Source: Manganibacter manganicus (lineage in GTDB: Bacteria > Pseudomonadota > Alphaproteobacteria > Rhizobiales > Rhizobiaceae). From it: a stretch of DNA of 64,000 nucleotides. Below the pieces are notes generated by a model, which did no database searches, was not told the DNA's origin, and was given only the letters and a program-made list of their open reading frames with translations. The number at the start of each line of letters is the position of its first letter. Position 1 is the stretch's first letter. The translations under genes were made by a program, and so were the position numbers. Positions 54,877 through 64,000 of this stretch are shown piece by piece. The DNA lies in NCBI RefSeq assembly GCF_002075885.1, contig NZ_MDET01000023.1, positions 1 through 64,000 of the forward strand, given 5' to 3'.

Positions 54877-56793
54877 TCAGGCGCGGTGCTCGACATCCAT
54901 GCCGCGCCCGAGCGCCGCGAAGACCGTGCGCACGATGCCGTGCGCATCGAGACCGGCGGCGGCAAGCATCTTTTCCGGCTTGCCGTGGTCGGTGAACTGG
55001 TCGGGCAGCACCAGCGGGCGCACCCTCAGGCCGCTTTCCAGCAACCCCTCATGGGCAAGGAAATGCAGCACTTGGGCAGCAAAGCCGCCAATGGCGCCTT
55101 CTTCGACCGTGATCAGCACTTCATGCTCGCGCGCGAGACGCCGCAGCAAATCCTCGTCCAGCGGCTTGGCGAAGCGCGCATCGGCGACCGTAGTTGAAAG
55201 ACCCGCCGCACCCAGTTCCTCCGCCGCCAGCAGGCAATCGGCCAGCCGCGTGCCGAAGGACAGCAGCGCGATCTTGGTGCCCTCCTTCACGATGCGGCCC
55301 TTGCCGATGGCCAGCGGCGAGCCGCGCTCCGGCAGATCGATGCCGACGCCATTGCCGCGCGGATAGCGGAAGGAGATCGGCCCCTCGTCATATTCGGCCG
55401 CCGTGCGCACCATATGGCGCAGTTCCGCCTCGTCGCTCGCCGCCATGACCACGAAGCCCGGCAGCGAGGCCAGGAAGGTGGTGTCGAAGGCACCGCAATG
55501 CGTCGCGCCATCGGCACCGACATAGCCGGCGCGGTCGATCGGAAAACGGACCGGCAGCTTCTGCAGCGCCACGTCGTGCACGACCTGATCGTAGGCGCGT
55601 TGCAAAAAGGTGGAATAGATCGCGGCGAAGGGCTTATAGCCCTCGCTCGCCAGACCGGCGGCGAAGGTGACGCCATGCTGCTCGGCAATGCCGACATCGA
55701 AGGTGCGCGTCGGAAAAACCTCGCCGAACAGGTCGAGCCCGGTTCCGGACGGCATGGCGGCGGTCACGGCAACGATCCTGTCGTCCTCCGCCGCCTCGCG
55801 GATCAGGCTTTCTGCGAAGACGTTGGTGTAACTCGGTGCATTCGCAGGGGCCTTTGCCTGTGCGCCGGTGATGACATCGAACCGGCTGACGCCGTGATAT
55901 TTGTCCGATGCCGCTTCGGCCGGGGCGTAGCCCTTGCCCTTCTGCGTCACCACATGGATCAGCACCGGGCCGCGTCCATTGTCGCGCACATTCCTCAGCA
56001 CCGGCACCAGATGCTCCAGATTGTGCCCGTCGATGGGGCCGATATGGTAAAAGCCCATCTCCTCGAACAGCGTGCCGCCGGTGACGTAGCCGCGCGCATG
56101 TTCCACCGCGCGGGTGATCGCGCGATCGACGCGACGGCCGAGATAAGACGTCAGCTTCTTACCGACATCGCGCAGGCCCTGATAGGTGCGCCCCGATGCC
56201 AGTCGCGCCAGATAGGCGCTCATGGCCCCGGTGGGCGGGGCGATCGACATATCGTTGTCGTTCAAGATCACGATCAGGCGCGCGTCCAGCGCACCCGCAT
56301 TGTTCAGCGCCTCATAGGCCATGCCGGCCGAAAGCGCGCCATCGCCGATCACGGCGATGACGTTGTTTTTACCGCCACCAAGGTCGCGCGCCACCGCCAT
56401 GCCGAGGCCGGCGGAAATGGAGGTGGATGAATGTGCGGCGCCGAACGGATCGTATTCGCTCTCGTCGCGCTTGGTGAAGCCGGAAAGGCCGCCTTCCTGC
56501 CGCAGCGTGCGGATGCGGTCGCGCCGCCCGGTGAGAATCTTATGCGGGTAGGCCTGATGACCGACATCCCAGATGATGCGGTCGGCGGGCGTGTCGAAGA
56601 CGTAATGCAGGGCAACCGTCAGTTCGACCACGCCCAGACCCGCACCGAGATGACCGCCGGTCTGCGACACGGCGTCGATCATCTCCGCGCGCAATTCGGA
56701 GGCAAGCTGCGGCAGGTCGCGCTCGGCCAGCGTTCGCAGATCGGCAGGAATGACGACCTTGTCGAGGAGCGGCGTATTGGGCTTCGCATTCAT
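54877..56793 (-). CDS. dxs: 1-deoxy-D-xylulose-5-phosphate synthase
   Basis: A 638-residue TPP enzyme that condenses pyruvate and glyceraldehyde-3-phosphate, the first step of the non-mevalonate pathway. TPP motif [41 protein letters not shown] and the transketolase-like [21 protein letters not shown] are present. The ATG at 56793 matches the family start. Length is usual. Confidence 0.97.
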   Translation of the reverse strand: MNAKPNTPLLDKVVIPADLRTLAERDLPQLASELRAEMIDAVSQTGGHLGAGLGVVELTVALHYVFDTPADRIIWDVGHQAYPHKILTGRRDRIRTLRQEGGLSGFTKRDESEYDPFGAAHSSTSISAGLGMAVARDLGGGKNNVIAVIGDGALSAGMAYEALNNAGALDARLIVILNDNDMSIAPPTGAMSAYLARLASGRTYQGLRDVGKKLTSYLGRRVDRAITRAVEHARGYVTGGTLFEEMGFYHIGPIDGHNLEHLVPVLRNVRDNGRGPVLIHVVTQKGKGYAPAEAASDKYHGVSRFDVITGAQAKAPANAPSYTNVFAESLIREAAEDDRIVAVTAAMPSGTGLDLFGEVFPTRTFDVGIAEQHGVTFAAGLASEGYKPFAAIYSTFLQRAYDQVVHDVALQKLPVRFPIDRAGYVGADGATHCGAFDTTFLASLPGFVVMAASDEAELRHMVRTAAEYDEGPISFRYPRGNGVGIDLPERGSPLAIGKGRIVKEGTKIALLSFGTRLADCLLAAEELGAAGLSTTVADARFAKPLDEDLLRRLAREHEVLITVEEGAIGGFAAQVLHFLAHEGLLESGLRVRPLVLPDQFTDHGKPEKMLAAAGLDAHGIVRTVFAALGRGMDVEHRA

Positions 56794-56859
56794 GGCGCCA
56801 ACCTGATCGGGCTTCTGACGAAACCGGGCATAGGCTGTGGGCAAGCGAAAGTAAACGTA

Positions 56860-57780
56860 TCACCGCTCAGGCAGCGGAATGAATTCCTCCTCGTCGCCCG
56901 GCACGATGTCGAAGCGCCCGGTCTTCCATTCATTCTTGGCCTGCTCGATGCGCTCCTTGGAAGAGGAGACGAAATTCCACCAGATATAGCGCTTCGAGCC
57001 AAGCGAAGCGCCGCCGAACAACATGAAATGCGCACCGGTCGCGGAGGAAACGACGATCTCGTCGCCCGGCTTGAACACCAGCAGCCTTGCGGCCGGGAAA
57101 CTGTCACTGGTAATCGTCACCTCGCCATCTAGCGTATAAATGGCGCGCTCCTCGGCATCGGCCGGAATCCTTATCCGTGCGCCCGGCGTCAGGCGGATAT
57201 CGGCATAAAGTGTGTCGGACGCCACCTGTACCGGCGAATGCAGGCCGGAAAACGAACCGATGATGATGCGGCCTTTCACGCCTTCCGCATCGATGACCGG
57301 CAGTTCGCCCTTGCCTGTATTCTCGAAGATGGGCGCCACCTCCTCCTTGCCGTCCGGCAGCGCCAGCCATGTCTGCAGGCCGGAGATCGACATCGGCGCG
57401 CCGCGCGATTCTTCCGGCGTGCGCTCGGAATGGACGATGCCGCGCCCCGCCGTCATCAAATTCACGTCGCCCGGCTCGATCACCATTTCGGTGCCGAGCG
57501 AATCGCGATGCCGGATCTTGCCGTCGAACAGATAGGTGACCGTGGAAAGCCCGATATGCGGATGCGGCCGCACATCGAGCCCCTGCCCGGCGCGCAGGAT
57601 CGCCGGCCCCATCTGGTCGAAGAAGATGAACGGCCCAACCAGTCGCCGCCGCGCCGTCGGCAGCGCGCGACGAACCTGGAATCCGTCAATGTCACGGGCG
57701 TTGGGAATGACCATCAGTTCGATCTGGTCGCACGCCGAGGCATTGCCGAGGACGGGATCGTTTCCGGGGAAGAAGGACAT
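56860..57780 (-). CDS. Pirin-family protein
   Basis: A 306-residue bicupin. The N-terminal cupin has RPHPHIGLSTVTYLFDGKIRHRDSLGTE and MTAGRGIVHSERTPEE with the metal-binding histidines and glutamate. The C-terminal cupin is more divergent. Bacterial pirins may act as quercetinases or regulators; the substrate is unknown. It lies 17 bp after the PIN gene and before dxs. Confidence 0.9.
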   Translation of the reverse strand: MSFFPGNDPVLGNASACDQIELMVIPNARDIDGFQVRRALPTARRRLVGPFIFFDQMGPAILRAGQGLDVRPHPHIGLSTVTYLFDGKIRHRDSLGTEMVIEPGDVNLMTAGRGIVHSERTPEESRGAPMSISGLQTWLALPDGKEEVAPIFENTGKGELPVIDAEGVKGRIIIGSFSGLHSPVQVASDTLYADIRLTPGARIRIPADAEERAIYTLDGEVTITSDSFPAARLLVFKPGDEIVVSSATGAHFMLFGGASLGSKRYIWWNFVSSSKERIEQAKNEWKTGRFDIVPGDEEEFIPLPER

Positions 57781-57797
57781 TGAATCGGTCTCCTTCG

Positions 57798-58190
57798 TTA
57801 TGGCCAGGTAAGAATTCCCACATCATAGCGCGCTAGGTGGCGATCGAATGTCACAAACTGCATGTCCTCCATGATCGCCTGTGCAAGCATGATGCGGTCG
57901 AACGGGTCGCCATGCAACAATGGCAATCGCTCAACGAATGCGGCGTGTGCCGGCGTGATGTTTATCAGTAAAAACCCGGCCGTTTCGAAATGCCTGATTG
58001 CCTCATGGCCAGAAAAGGGCGGGCTATCGGGACGCCGCAGCCGGTGTTTTATAGCGATCTCCCACACGGCCGCCGCGGAAACGCTAACGGTGTTCTCGGC
58101 ATCACCGATCCATTCCATAAGATTTGAGGGGATACGCTTGGGCTCGGTGAGCGTCCAGATCGCTACGTGTGTGTCGAGAAGGAGCCTCAC
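57798..58190 (-). CDS. PIN-domain toxin (VapC-like)
   Basis: A 130-residue ribonuclease-like toxin. The acidic residues are at LLLDTHVAIW (D6), VWEIAIKH (E) and GDPFDRIMLAQA (D), with a final FVTFDRHLARY. The length and motifs fit the PIN group partnered by Phd/YefM antitoxins. Its ATG overlaps the antitoxin stop by 4 bases. Confidence 0.92.
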   Translation of the reverse strand: MRLLLDTHVAIWTLTEPKRIPSNLMEWIGDAENTVSVSAAAVWEIAIKHRLRRPDSPPFSGHEAIRHFETAGFLLINITPAHAAFVERLPLLHGDPFDRIMLAQAIMEDMQFVTFDRHLARYDVGILTWP

Positions 58191-58438
58191 TTTTCCTTAC
58201 CGAGGAACATGGTCTCAATCTCAGCATCCATGGCCTGAAAGGCTTCAAAATCCATTGGCGGGTATTTGCCGGCGAGCAATCCCAGCCGGCGCTTCTTCCT
58301 CGGGACAGCAATCGGCACCAGCCTCGCTGCCGGCTTGCCGTTGCGCGCGATGACGATTTCTTCCTCTGCCCCGCTTTCCACCGCTTCCACAAGTTTGGAC
58401 AGCGACGTCTTGGCCTCATGCATGTTCACCATTCCCAT
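58187..58438 (-). CDS. Phd/YefM-type antitoxin
   Basis: An 83-residue antitoxin. The N-terminal NMHEAKTSLSKLVEAVESGAEEEIVIARNGKPAARLVPI is the DNA-binding Phd fold. The disordered C-terminus (LGLLAGKYPPMDFEAFQAMDAEIETMFLG) should wrap the PIN toxin. An upstream tagctaactatggctaag inverted repeat (about 58448-58465) may be its operator. Confidence 0.9.
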   Translation of the reverse strand: MGMVNMHEAKTSLSKLVEAVESGAEEEIVIARNGKPAARLVPIAVPRKKRRLGLLAGKYPPMDFEAFQAMDAEIETMFLGKEK

Positions 58439-58504
58439 GGTGATCTCCTTAGCTAACTATGGCTAAGTATATGCGGTCGAGCGCGCCAGTTCAACAAGCC
58501 CGCG

Positions 58505-58756
58505 CTATTCCCCGTCGAGCGGCTCCGTCCCCGTCGGCTTGCCGTCACGCGAAAGGCGAATCTTTTCAACCTTATCCTCGGCGGCCTTCAACAAGCGGTC
58601 GCAATGCGCCTTCAGCGCCTCTCCGCGCTCGTAGATGCGGATCGACTGATCGAGCGGCACCTCGCCCCGTTCCAGATCCTCGACGATCTTCTCCAGCGCA
58701 TCCAGCGCCTGCTCGAAGCTCATCGTCTTGATGTCGTCATTGCTTGCGCCGTCCAT
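58505..58756 (-). CDS. xseB: Exodeoxyribonuclease VII small subunit
   Basis: An 83-residue helical hairpin subunit: [55 protein letters not shown] is the full family signature. It binds XseA, which is elsewhere. The start lies 3 bp after the deacetylase-like gene. A D(G)E stop region precedes the TA pair. Confidence 0.95.
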   Translation of the reverse strand: MDGASNDDIKTMSFEQALDALEKIVEDLERGEVPLDQSIRIYERGEALKAHCDRLLKAAEDKVEKIRLSRDGKPTGTEPLDGE

Positions 58757-58759
58757 ACC

Positions 58760-59686
58760 CTATCCCTTCATCAATCGGCCGACATGGGCGGCGACCGAAA
58801 ACGCCAGCCCGTGCAGGTCGTAGCCGCCTTCGAGCAGGCTGACCAGACGGTTGTCGCAATGGTGCGCGGCGCATTCCATGACCTGCCCGGTCGCCCAGTC
58901 GAAATCCGCCTCATCGAGATTGATCTCGGCCAGTGGGTCGCGGCGATGCGCGTCGAAACCGGCCGAAACGATAATGAGATCGGGCCGGAAAGCATCGACA
59001 GCCGGAAGCACGCGAGAAGAAAGCGCCTCGCGAAAGATATCGCTGCCGGTATCGGGCGCAAGCGGCGCGTTGACGATGTTGCCGGCACCCATCTCGTTTT
59101 TCGCTCCGGTGCCGGGAAAAAGCGGCATCTGATGCGTCGAGCAATAGAGCACGGAGGGGTCGTCCCAAAAGATATCCTGCGTGCCGTTGCCGTGGTGAAC
59201 GTCCCAGTCGATGATGGCCACGCGTTCGGCACCGTGTTTCTTCTGCGCATGGCGCGCGGCGATGGCCGCATGGTTGAACAGGCAAAAGCCCATCGCCGTG
59301 GCCTTCTCGGCGTGGTGGCCGGGCGGACGGGCCGCAATGAAGACATTGTCGGCCGTGCCCAAGAATACGTCGTCCACCGCCGCGTTCGCCGCGCCGATTG
59401 CCGTCAGCGTCGCCTGCCAGCTTTTCGGGCTGGCCGTGGTGTCGCCATCGATGCGGACAATGCCGGTTTCGGGAATGGCGGCGCGCACACGCTCCACGAA
59501 ATCAGCCGGGTGCGCGTAAAGGATCGTCGCCTCATCGCCCAACGGCGCTTCGACCCGATCAACGCCGATAAAGGCTTCCTCGTCCAGCACCCGCTCGATG
59601 ACGCGCAGCCGGTCCGGCCGCTCGGGATGACCCGGCGGCGTGATGTGCTCCAGAAAAATCGGATGGGTATAGAGACGGGTGGTCAT
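58760..59686 (-). CDS. Histone deacetylase/acetylpolyamine amidohydrolase family protein
   Basis: A 308-residue zinc amidohydrolase. RPPGHHAEKATAMGFCLFNHAAIAARHA carries the two catalytic histidines, IIDWDVHHGNGTQDIFW the zinc aspartate and histidine, and SAGFDAHRRDPLAEINL the last aspartate ligand. Bacterial members deacetylate acetoin-related or polyamine substrates, or proteins. The ATG at 59686 begins MTTRLYTHPIFLEH. An upstream extension has no homology. Confidence 0.93.
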   Translation of the reverse strand: MTTRLYTHPIFLEHITPPGHPERPDRLRVIERVLDEEAFIGVDRVEAPLGDEATILYAHPADFVERVRAAIPETGIVRIDGDTTASPKSWQATLTAIGAANAAVDDVFLGTADNVFIAARPPGHHAEKATAMGFCLFNHAAIAARHAQKKHGAERVAIIDWDVHHGNGTQDIFWDDPSVLYCSTHQMPLFPGTGAKNEMGAGNIVNAPLAPDTGSDIFREALSSRVLPAVDAFRPDLIIVSAGFDAHRRDPLAEINLDEADFDWATGQVMECAAHHCDNRLVSLLEGGYDLHGLAFSVAAHVGRLMKG

Positions 59687-59769
59687 GCCCCGATATAGGC
59701 GCGCAGAGGCGATTTGGCCATGCACCGCGCCTCCCGCCCTGCCCTGTTCAACAGAAGATCGGCGGCAGG

Positions 59770-60867
59770 CTACAGAATTTCGGTCTCGGCGATATGGATG
59801 CCGAAGCCCTCCAAGCCGACATAATGGCGTTCGCGCGAGGCGATCAGCTTGATCGAGGAAATCCCGAGGTCTTTCAGAATCTGGGCGCCAAGACCGATCT
59901 CGCGCCACTCGTTCTCGCGGCGGCGCGCCTCCTCATGGTCTTCCCGGCCCTCGGCTGCGGGGCGTTGGCGATCCTGATGAGCCACGCCGACCGAGCCCTC
60001 GCGCAGATAGACGATCACGCCGCGCTGGCGCTCGCCCATGGTCCGCATCACATCGTCCAGCCTGTGGCGGGTGCCGAACACATCGCCCACCACGTCCTCC
60101 GAATGCAGCCGCACCGGCACCTCATGGCCGTCGCGAATATCGCCAAAGACGACAGCGAGATGGTGCATCACGTCCCATGGCAGCGTGTAGGTGAAGGCCT
60201 TGGCCTTGCCGCCGGGGGTTTCGATATCCGAACAGGCGACGCGCTCGATCAACGTTTCCTGGCGCTGGCGATAGGCGATCAGGTCCGCGACCGAAACCTG
60301 CTTTAGCCCGTGCTCTTTCGCGAAAGCGTCAACCTGCGGGCCGCGCTTGACCGTGCCGTCATCGTTGACGAGTTCGGAGATGACGCCGACCGCCGGCAAT
60401 CCCGCCAGCTTGCACAGATCGACCGCCGCCTCGGTATGGCCGGAGCGCATCAGCACGCCGCCCTCGCGCGCGATCAGCGGGAAGATATGGCCAGGCCGGA
60501 CGAAATCCGAGCCGCCGACATTGCCATTGGCAAGGTTGCGCACGGTCAGCGTGCGGTCCTCGGCCGATATGCCGGTGGTGGTGCCGTGCTTGAAATCGAC
60601 GCTGACGGTAAAGGCGGTGGTGTGGGCCGAATCATTGTCGGCCACCATCGGTGCCAGGTTCAGCCGCTTGGCGTCGGCCCGCGTCATCGGCGTGCAGACG
60701 ATGCCCGAGGTGTGGCGCACGATGAACGCCATCTTTTCCGGGCTGCAATGGACGGCGGCGACGATCAAATCGCCTTCGTTCTCGCGCCCGTCATCGTCCA
60801 TGACGACGACGATTTCGCCGCGCTCGAAGGCGCGGATGGCTTCAACGATCTTCTTCTGGTCGTACAT
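59770..60867 (-). CDS. ribB: 3,4-dihydroxy-2-butanone 4-phosphate synthase with degenerate RibA-like domain
   Basis: A 365-residue protein. The N-terminal domain makes the riboflavin precursor from ribulose-5-phosphate: VMDDDGRENEGDLIVAA, RHTSGIVC and FPLIAREGGVLMRSGHTEAAVDL. The C-terminal 160 residues follow the GTP cyclohydrolase II fold (PVRLHSEDVVGDVFGTRHRLD) but have no cysteines where the zinc ligands should be, so this half cannot be a normal RibA. This is the known RibBX-type arrangement. Confidence 0.93.
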   Translation of the reverse strand: MYDQKKIVEAIRAFERGEIVVVMDDDGRENEGDLIVAAVHCSPEKMAFIVRHTSGIVCTPMTRADAKRLNLAPMVADNDSAHTTAFTVSVDFKHGTTTGISAEDRTLTVRNLANGNVGGSDFVRPGHIFPLIAREGGVLMRSGHTEAAVDLCKLAGLPAVGVISELVNDDGTVKRGPQVDAFAKEHGLKQVSVADLIAYRQRQETLIERVACSDIETPGGKAKAFTYTLPWDVMHHLAVVFGDIRDGHEVPVRLHSEDVVGDVFGTRHRLDDVMRTMGERQRGVIVYLREGSVGVAHQDRQRPAAEGREDHEEARRRENEWREIGLGAQILKDLGISSIKLIASRERHYVGLEGFGIHIAETEIL

Positions 60868-60900
60868 GGCTCACTTCGTTCGCGGCAATCGGCATCAGGC

Positions 60901-60928
60901 AATAGGCAATAGGCAATAGGCAATAAGG
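60901..60928. repeat. Heptamer repeat (aataggc)n
   Basis: Three exact copies of aataggc (60901-60921) and a degenerate fourth, between ribB and aroC. A related run, cgactgccgactgcctactgccg, lies on the other side of the gap (60958-60980) in reversed sense. Not a CRISPR. Confidence 0.8.
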
Positions 60929-60970
60929 GAAGACGGGACGAAGCGAAAGCCATAACCGACTGCCGACTGC

Positions 60971-62077
60971 CTACTGCCGTCCTTCCCCCACCTGCCCCCT
61001 GTGCCGCAGATAATGGTCCGCAATCACGCAGGCAAGCATCGCTTCGCCGATCGGCACGGCGCGGATGCCGACGCATGGATCATGACGTCCCTTGGTGCGA
61101 ACCTCGACATCCTTGCCGTCCATGTCGATGGACTGGCGCGGCGTGAGGATCGACGAGGTCGGCTTGACGGCGAAACGGGCGACGATCTGCTGGCCGGTGG
61201 AAATGCCACCCAATATGCCGCCGGCATGGTTCGACAGGAAAACCGGCCTGCCGTCATTGCCCATGCGCATCTCGTCGGCGTTTTCCTCGCCGGTGATGCG
61301 GGCGGCCTCGAAACCGTTGCCGATTTCGACGCCCTTGACCGCATTGATCGACATCAGGCCCGACGCGATGTCCTGATCGAGCTTGGCATAGATCGGCGCG
61401 CCGAGGCCAGGCGGCACGCCATCGGCCACCACCTCGATCACCGCGCCGACCGACGATCCGGCCTTGCGGATGGCGTCAAGATAATCGGCGAAGACCGGCA
61501 CGGAGGCCGGATCGGGCGTGAAGAACGGGTTTTCGGCGTCATCGACGAAATTCCAGTTCCAGTTGGCGCGCTCGATGGCCTTGTCGCCCATGGCAACCAG
61601 AGCACCGCGCACGACCATGCCCGGCACGACCTTGCGCGCCAGTGCGCCGGCGGCGACGCGCGCGGCTGTCTCGCGGGCCGAGGAACGGCCGCCGCCGCGA
61701 TGGTCGCGCAGGCCGTATTTCAACTCATAGGTGTAATCGGCATGGCCGGGGCGATACTGGCGGGCAATCTCGCCATAATCCTTGGATCGCTGATCGACAT
61801 TTTCGATCAGCATCGAAACCGGCGTGCCGGTGGTGATCATCGTGACGCCGTCGTCATCCAAAATGAATCCGGACAGGATCTTCACCTCGTCGGGCTCGCG
61901 GCGCTGGGTGACAAAGCGCGACTGACCGGGGCGGCGGCGATCGAGATCGGCCTGGATTTCGGCGCGGGTGAAGCGAATGCCGGGCGGGCAGCCATCCACC
62001 ACGCAGCCGAGCGCTGCCCCATGGCTCTCGCCCCAGGTGGTGACACGGAAGAGATGGCCGAAGGTGTTATGCGACAT
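60971..62077 (-). CDS. aroC: Chorismate synthase
   Basis: A 368-residue flavin-dependent enzyme that makes chorismate from EPSP, the end of the shikimate pathway. Motifs: [64 protein letters not shown], and [27 protein letters not shown]. The ATG at 62077 fits the family start; a longer frame runs into low-complexity arginines. Confidence 0.96.
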   Translation of the reverse strand: MSHNTFGHLFRVTTWGESHGAALGCVVDGCPPGIRFTRAEIQADLDRRRPGQSRFVTQRREPDEVKILSGFILDDDGVTMITTGTPVSMLIENVDQRSKDYGEIARQYRPGHADYTYELKYGLRDHRGGGRSSARETAARVAAGALARKVVPGMVVRGALVAMGDKAIERANWNWNFVDDAENPFFTPDPASVPVFADYLDAIRKAGSSVGAVIEVVADGVPPGLGAPIYAKLDQDIASGLMSINAVKGVEIGNGFEAARITGEENADEMRMGNDGRPVFLSNHAGGILGGISTGQQIVARFAVKPTSSILTPRQSIDMDGKDVEVRTKGRHDPCVGIRAVPIGEAMLACVIADHYLRHRGQVGEGRQ

Positions 62078-62260
62078 TCCTGATGGCCCTAACGCGGCGG
62101 CTGACCGCCGCCTTCTATTGCCGTTTCCCGCAAGGGTCAAACGATGGTACAGCCGATCATCGCTTGTGACTGAGTGGTTTTAGTTTTGACATATTCTTCG
62201 AATGGGGTCGCCCCTCGATTATGAATCACGTGCGCCAGGCACAAACCAGTGAGGACGAAT

Positions 62261-62527
62261 ATGCGTAGTATTTCGAGGCGTATGCTTGCCGGCGCCGTAG
62301 CCGCCCTGCTGTTCACATGTGGAATGGCTTTTGCCGCCCAGACCGAAGGCGTCATCAAGAAAATCGACAAGGACGGCATGACGCTCACCCTCGATGACGG
62401 CAAGGCCTACAAGCTGAACGGCGAAATGAATATGGATTCGCTGAAGGTCGGCATGGATATCGTCATCGCCTATGACGTCACCAACGGCGAAAACGTCATC
62501 ACCGACATGCAATTGCCGGACGACTGA
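62261..62527 (+). CDS. DUF1344 exported protein
   Basis: An 88-residue protein. A signal peptide (LAGAVAALLFTCGMAFAA) precedes a 64-residue domain (TEGVIKKIDKDGMTLTLDDGKAYKLNGEMNMDSLKVGMDIVIAYD) of DUF1344, a small beta-barrel-like family restricted mainly to Rhizobiales. The ATG at 62261 has GAGGA (62251-62255). Function unknown. Confidence 0.85.
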   Translation: MRSISRRMLAGAVAALLFTCGMAFAAQTEGVIKKIDKDGMTLTLDDGKAYKLNGEMNMDSLKVGMDIVIAYDVTNGENVITDMQLPDD

Positions 62528-62539
62528 GGACGAGATGGC

Positions 62540-63127
62540 TTATAGCCATTCCAGGCGGCCGCCGCGCAGTCGCAACACCTTGTCATGCGGGGTTTCAAGG
62601 TTCGCGGCCTCGTTGCCGGGCACCTTCTCGATGAGGTGGAACAGGACGCGGATAACGCCGCCATGGGTGACACAAACCGTGTCGCCGGCAAGCTCTTCCA
62701 GCCATGGCCTGATGCGCTCACACAGCATCGCATAGCTTTCGGCACCCTCGCCCGGCGGCAAGAAATCCCATTTGTCGAGCGAGCGTTCCTGCGCGGTGCC
62801 AGGATGCCGCGCCTCCAGCTCGGCATAGGTGAAACCCTGCCATTCGCCGAAATTCACCTCCACCAGCCGCGGATCGGTGCGGTAGGCCGTGGGGTCGAGC
62901 CCCATGGCGGTGCGTGCTAGTTCCATCGTGTCGCGGGTGCGCCGCATCGGGCTTGCGACGAAATCGAACCCCTCCGCCTTGCCGATCAGCGCCGATAGCT
63001 TGCGGCCGTTCTCGCTCGCCTGTTGTCGCCCCAGCGCGTTGAGATCGATGTCGGACTGGCCCTGCAACCGGTCCTGTGCGTTCCAGTCGGTCTGGCCATG
63101 ACGCACGAAATAGGCGAGTGCGGACAT
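62540..63127 (-). CDS. Histidine phosphatase family protein (phosphoglycerate mutase-like)
   Basis: A 195-residue enzyme of the branch 1 histidine phosphatase type. The phosphohistidine motif is FVRHGQTDWNAQDRLQGQSDIDLN, the second arginine is in VASPMRRTRDTMELA, and the C-terminal histidine lies in VCVTHGGVIRVL. The substrate is unknown. It lies between fabI and aroC. Confidence 0.9.
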   Translation of the reverse strand: MSALAYFVRHGQTDWNAQDRLQGQSDIDLNALGRQQASENGRKLSALIGKAEGFDFVASPMRRTRDTMELARTAMGLDPTAYRTDPRLVEVNFGEWQGFTYAELEARHPGTAQERSLDKWDFLPPGEGAESYAMLCERIRPWLEELAGDTVCVTHGGVIRVLFHLIEKVPGNEAANLETPHDKVLRLRGGRLEWL

Positions 63128-63185
63128 TTCCGCTCCTGCTTCCCCTGAATTAAAGGGCTTGTGTGAAGAAAGGCTGGACCGCAGA

Positions 63186-64000
63186 TCAGTCCTTGACGGT
63201 GGCGATATCGGGGGCGTCGACGGCCTTCATGCCGACAACATGGTAGCCCGAATCGACGTGATGAACCTCGCCGGTGACACCGCGCGACAGGTCCGACAGG
63301 AAGTAGAGCCCGGCATCGCCGACCTCCTCGATGGAGACGCTGCGGCGCAGCGGCGCGTTATATTCGTTCCATTTGAGGATATAGCGGAAATCGCCGATGC
63401 CCGACGCGGCCAGCGTCTTGATCGGCCCGGCCGAGATGGCGTTGACGCGGATGTGCTTCGGCCCGAGATCCACCGCCAGGTATTTCACGCTGGCCTCAAG
63501 TGCTGCCTTGGCCACGCCCATGACATTGTAGTTCGGCATGACCTTTTCGGCGCCGTAATAGGTCATGGTCAGGATCGAGCCGCCGTCGTTCATCAATTTC
63601 TCGGCGCGCTGGGCGATCGCGGTGAAGGAATAGACGGAGATGTCCATGGTGCGCAGGAAATTGCCGTGGCTGGTATCGACATAGCGCCCCGTCAGTTCCT
63701 CCTTGTCGGAGAAACCGATGGCGTGCACGACGAAATCGAGCTTGCCCCATTTCTTTTCAATGGCGGCAAAGCAGGCGTCGATGCTCGCCATGTCGGTGAC
63801 GTCGCAATGGCCGGCGACGAAAGCGCCGATCTCGGCGGCGAGCGGCTCGACGCGCTTCTTCAGCGCATCGCCCTGATAGGTGAAGGCGAGTTCGGCACCC
63901 TGATCGGCGCATGCCTTGGCGATGCCCCAGGCGATCGACCGATTGTTGGCGACCCCGAGAACAACGCCGCGCTTGCCTGCCATAAGGCCCTGTTGACCTG
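63186..64000 (-). CDS. fabI: Enoyl-ACP reductase (NADH), 5' end beyond the window
   Basis: Short-chain dehydrogenase that completes each fatty acid elongation cycle and is the target of triclosan-like inhibitors. GVANNRSIAWGIAKACADQGAELAFTY is the NADH-binding site; YGAEKVMPNYNVMGVAKAALEA holds the catalytic Y-x6-K. In frame upstream of the ATG at 63983 the codons read GQQGL, the usual FabI N-terminal segment, so the true start is probably to the right of 64000. At least 271 codons are present. Confidence 0.95.
   Translation of the reverse strand, partial: GQQGLMAGKRGVVLGVANNRSIAWGIAKACADQGAELAFTYQGDALKKRVEPLAAEIGAFVAGHCDVTDMASIDACFAAIEKKWGKLDFVVHAIGFSDKEELTGRYVDTSHGNFLRTMDISVYSFTAIAQRAEKLMNDGGSILTMTYYGAEKVMPNYNVMGVAKAALEASVKYLAVDLGPKHIRVNAISAGPIKTLAASGIGDFRYILKWNEYNAPLRRSVSIEEVGDAGLYFLSDLSRGVTGEVHHVDSGYHVVGMKAVDAPDIATVKD

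Noticed and set aside
60901..60928. CRISPR array
   Set aside because: The repeats are 7 bp and directly abutting, without spacers.

Overview
The window is high-GC chromosomal DNA of an alphaproteobacterium, most likely a member of the Hyphomicrobiales (Rhizobiales) near Brucellaceae/Phyllobacteriaceae. I infer this from gene content and order: a ctaC-ctaD-ctaB-small protein-ctaG-ctaE cytochrome oxidase operon running on to DUF983, surf1, ispH, thrB and rnhA; a CcrM methylase whose best start gives 377 residues; an IalB-family protein; DUF1344; and a RIME-like intergenic repeat. No database search was possible, so genus is not assigned.

Layout. (1) 1-1190: an IS1595-family insertion sequence with perfect 23-bp terminal inverted repeats. 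(2) 1233-1802: a VOC-fold protein gene and tRNA-Gln(TTG). (3) 1786-19868: an integrated element of about 18 kb lying between two identical 20-bp copies of the tRNA-Gln 3' end. Each border also carries an identical 16-bp direct repeat, which I read as integrase arm sites. The element has a tyrosine integrase at its right end and one tightly coupled leftward operon from portal to tape measure protein. Its left end carries a Flp-type pilin and a lipoprotein (rightward), then three leftward units. One of these encodes an ADP-ribosyltransferase-like protein coupled to a 66-residue protein. A hairpin-rich stretch of about 0.9 kb without genes separates the two halves. (4) 19923-64000: core chromosome, including UDP-glucuronate epimerase, SMC, a DsbA-like lipoprotein, DUF721, MutY, CcrM, ThrC, an M16 peptidase, a GGDEF/EAL protein, the oxidase and ispH-thrB operon, TldD, two toxin-antitoxin pairs, Dxs, RibB, AroC and the start-truncated FabI.

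The most interesting region is the 18-kb element. It encodes a complete-looking head and packaging set: portal, a fused protease-capsid protein, connectors, HNH nuclease and both terminase subunits. It also has two tail-chaperone-like proteins and a tape measure protein with a muramidase-like domain. I see no tail tube, baseplate, fibre, lysis, replication or recognisable repressor gene. All reading frames are open and most neighbours overlap by ATGA or TAATG, which does not look like decay. The order of the structural genes is also unusual. A phage satellite that makes its own capsid and borrows other functions is one reading; a compact or partly deleted prophage is the other. A CTCAAT/ATTGAG motif recurs upstream of the three left-end leftward units and may be the element's operator.

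In the core part, the genes serve respiration (aa3-type oxidase and its copper, haem and Surf1 assembly factors), isoprenoid synthesis (dxs, ispH), amino acid synthesis (thrB, thrC, aroC), riboflavin, fatty acid synthesis (fabI), genome maintenance (smc, mutY, xseB, rnhA), cell-cycle methylation (ccrM), redox proteins and c-di-GMP turnover.
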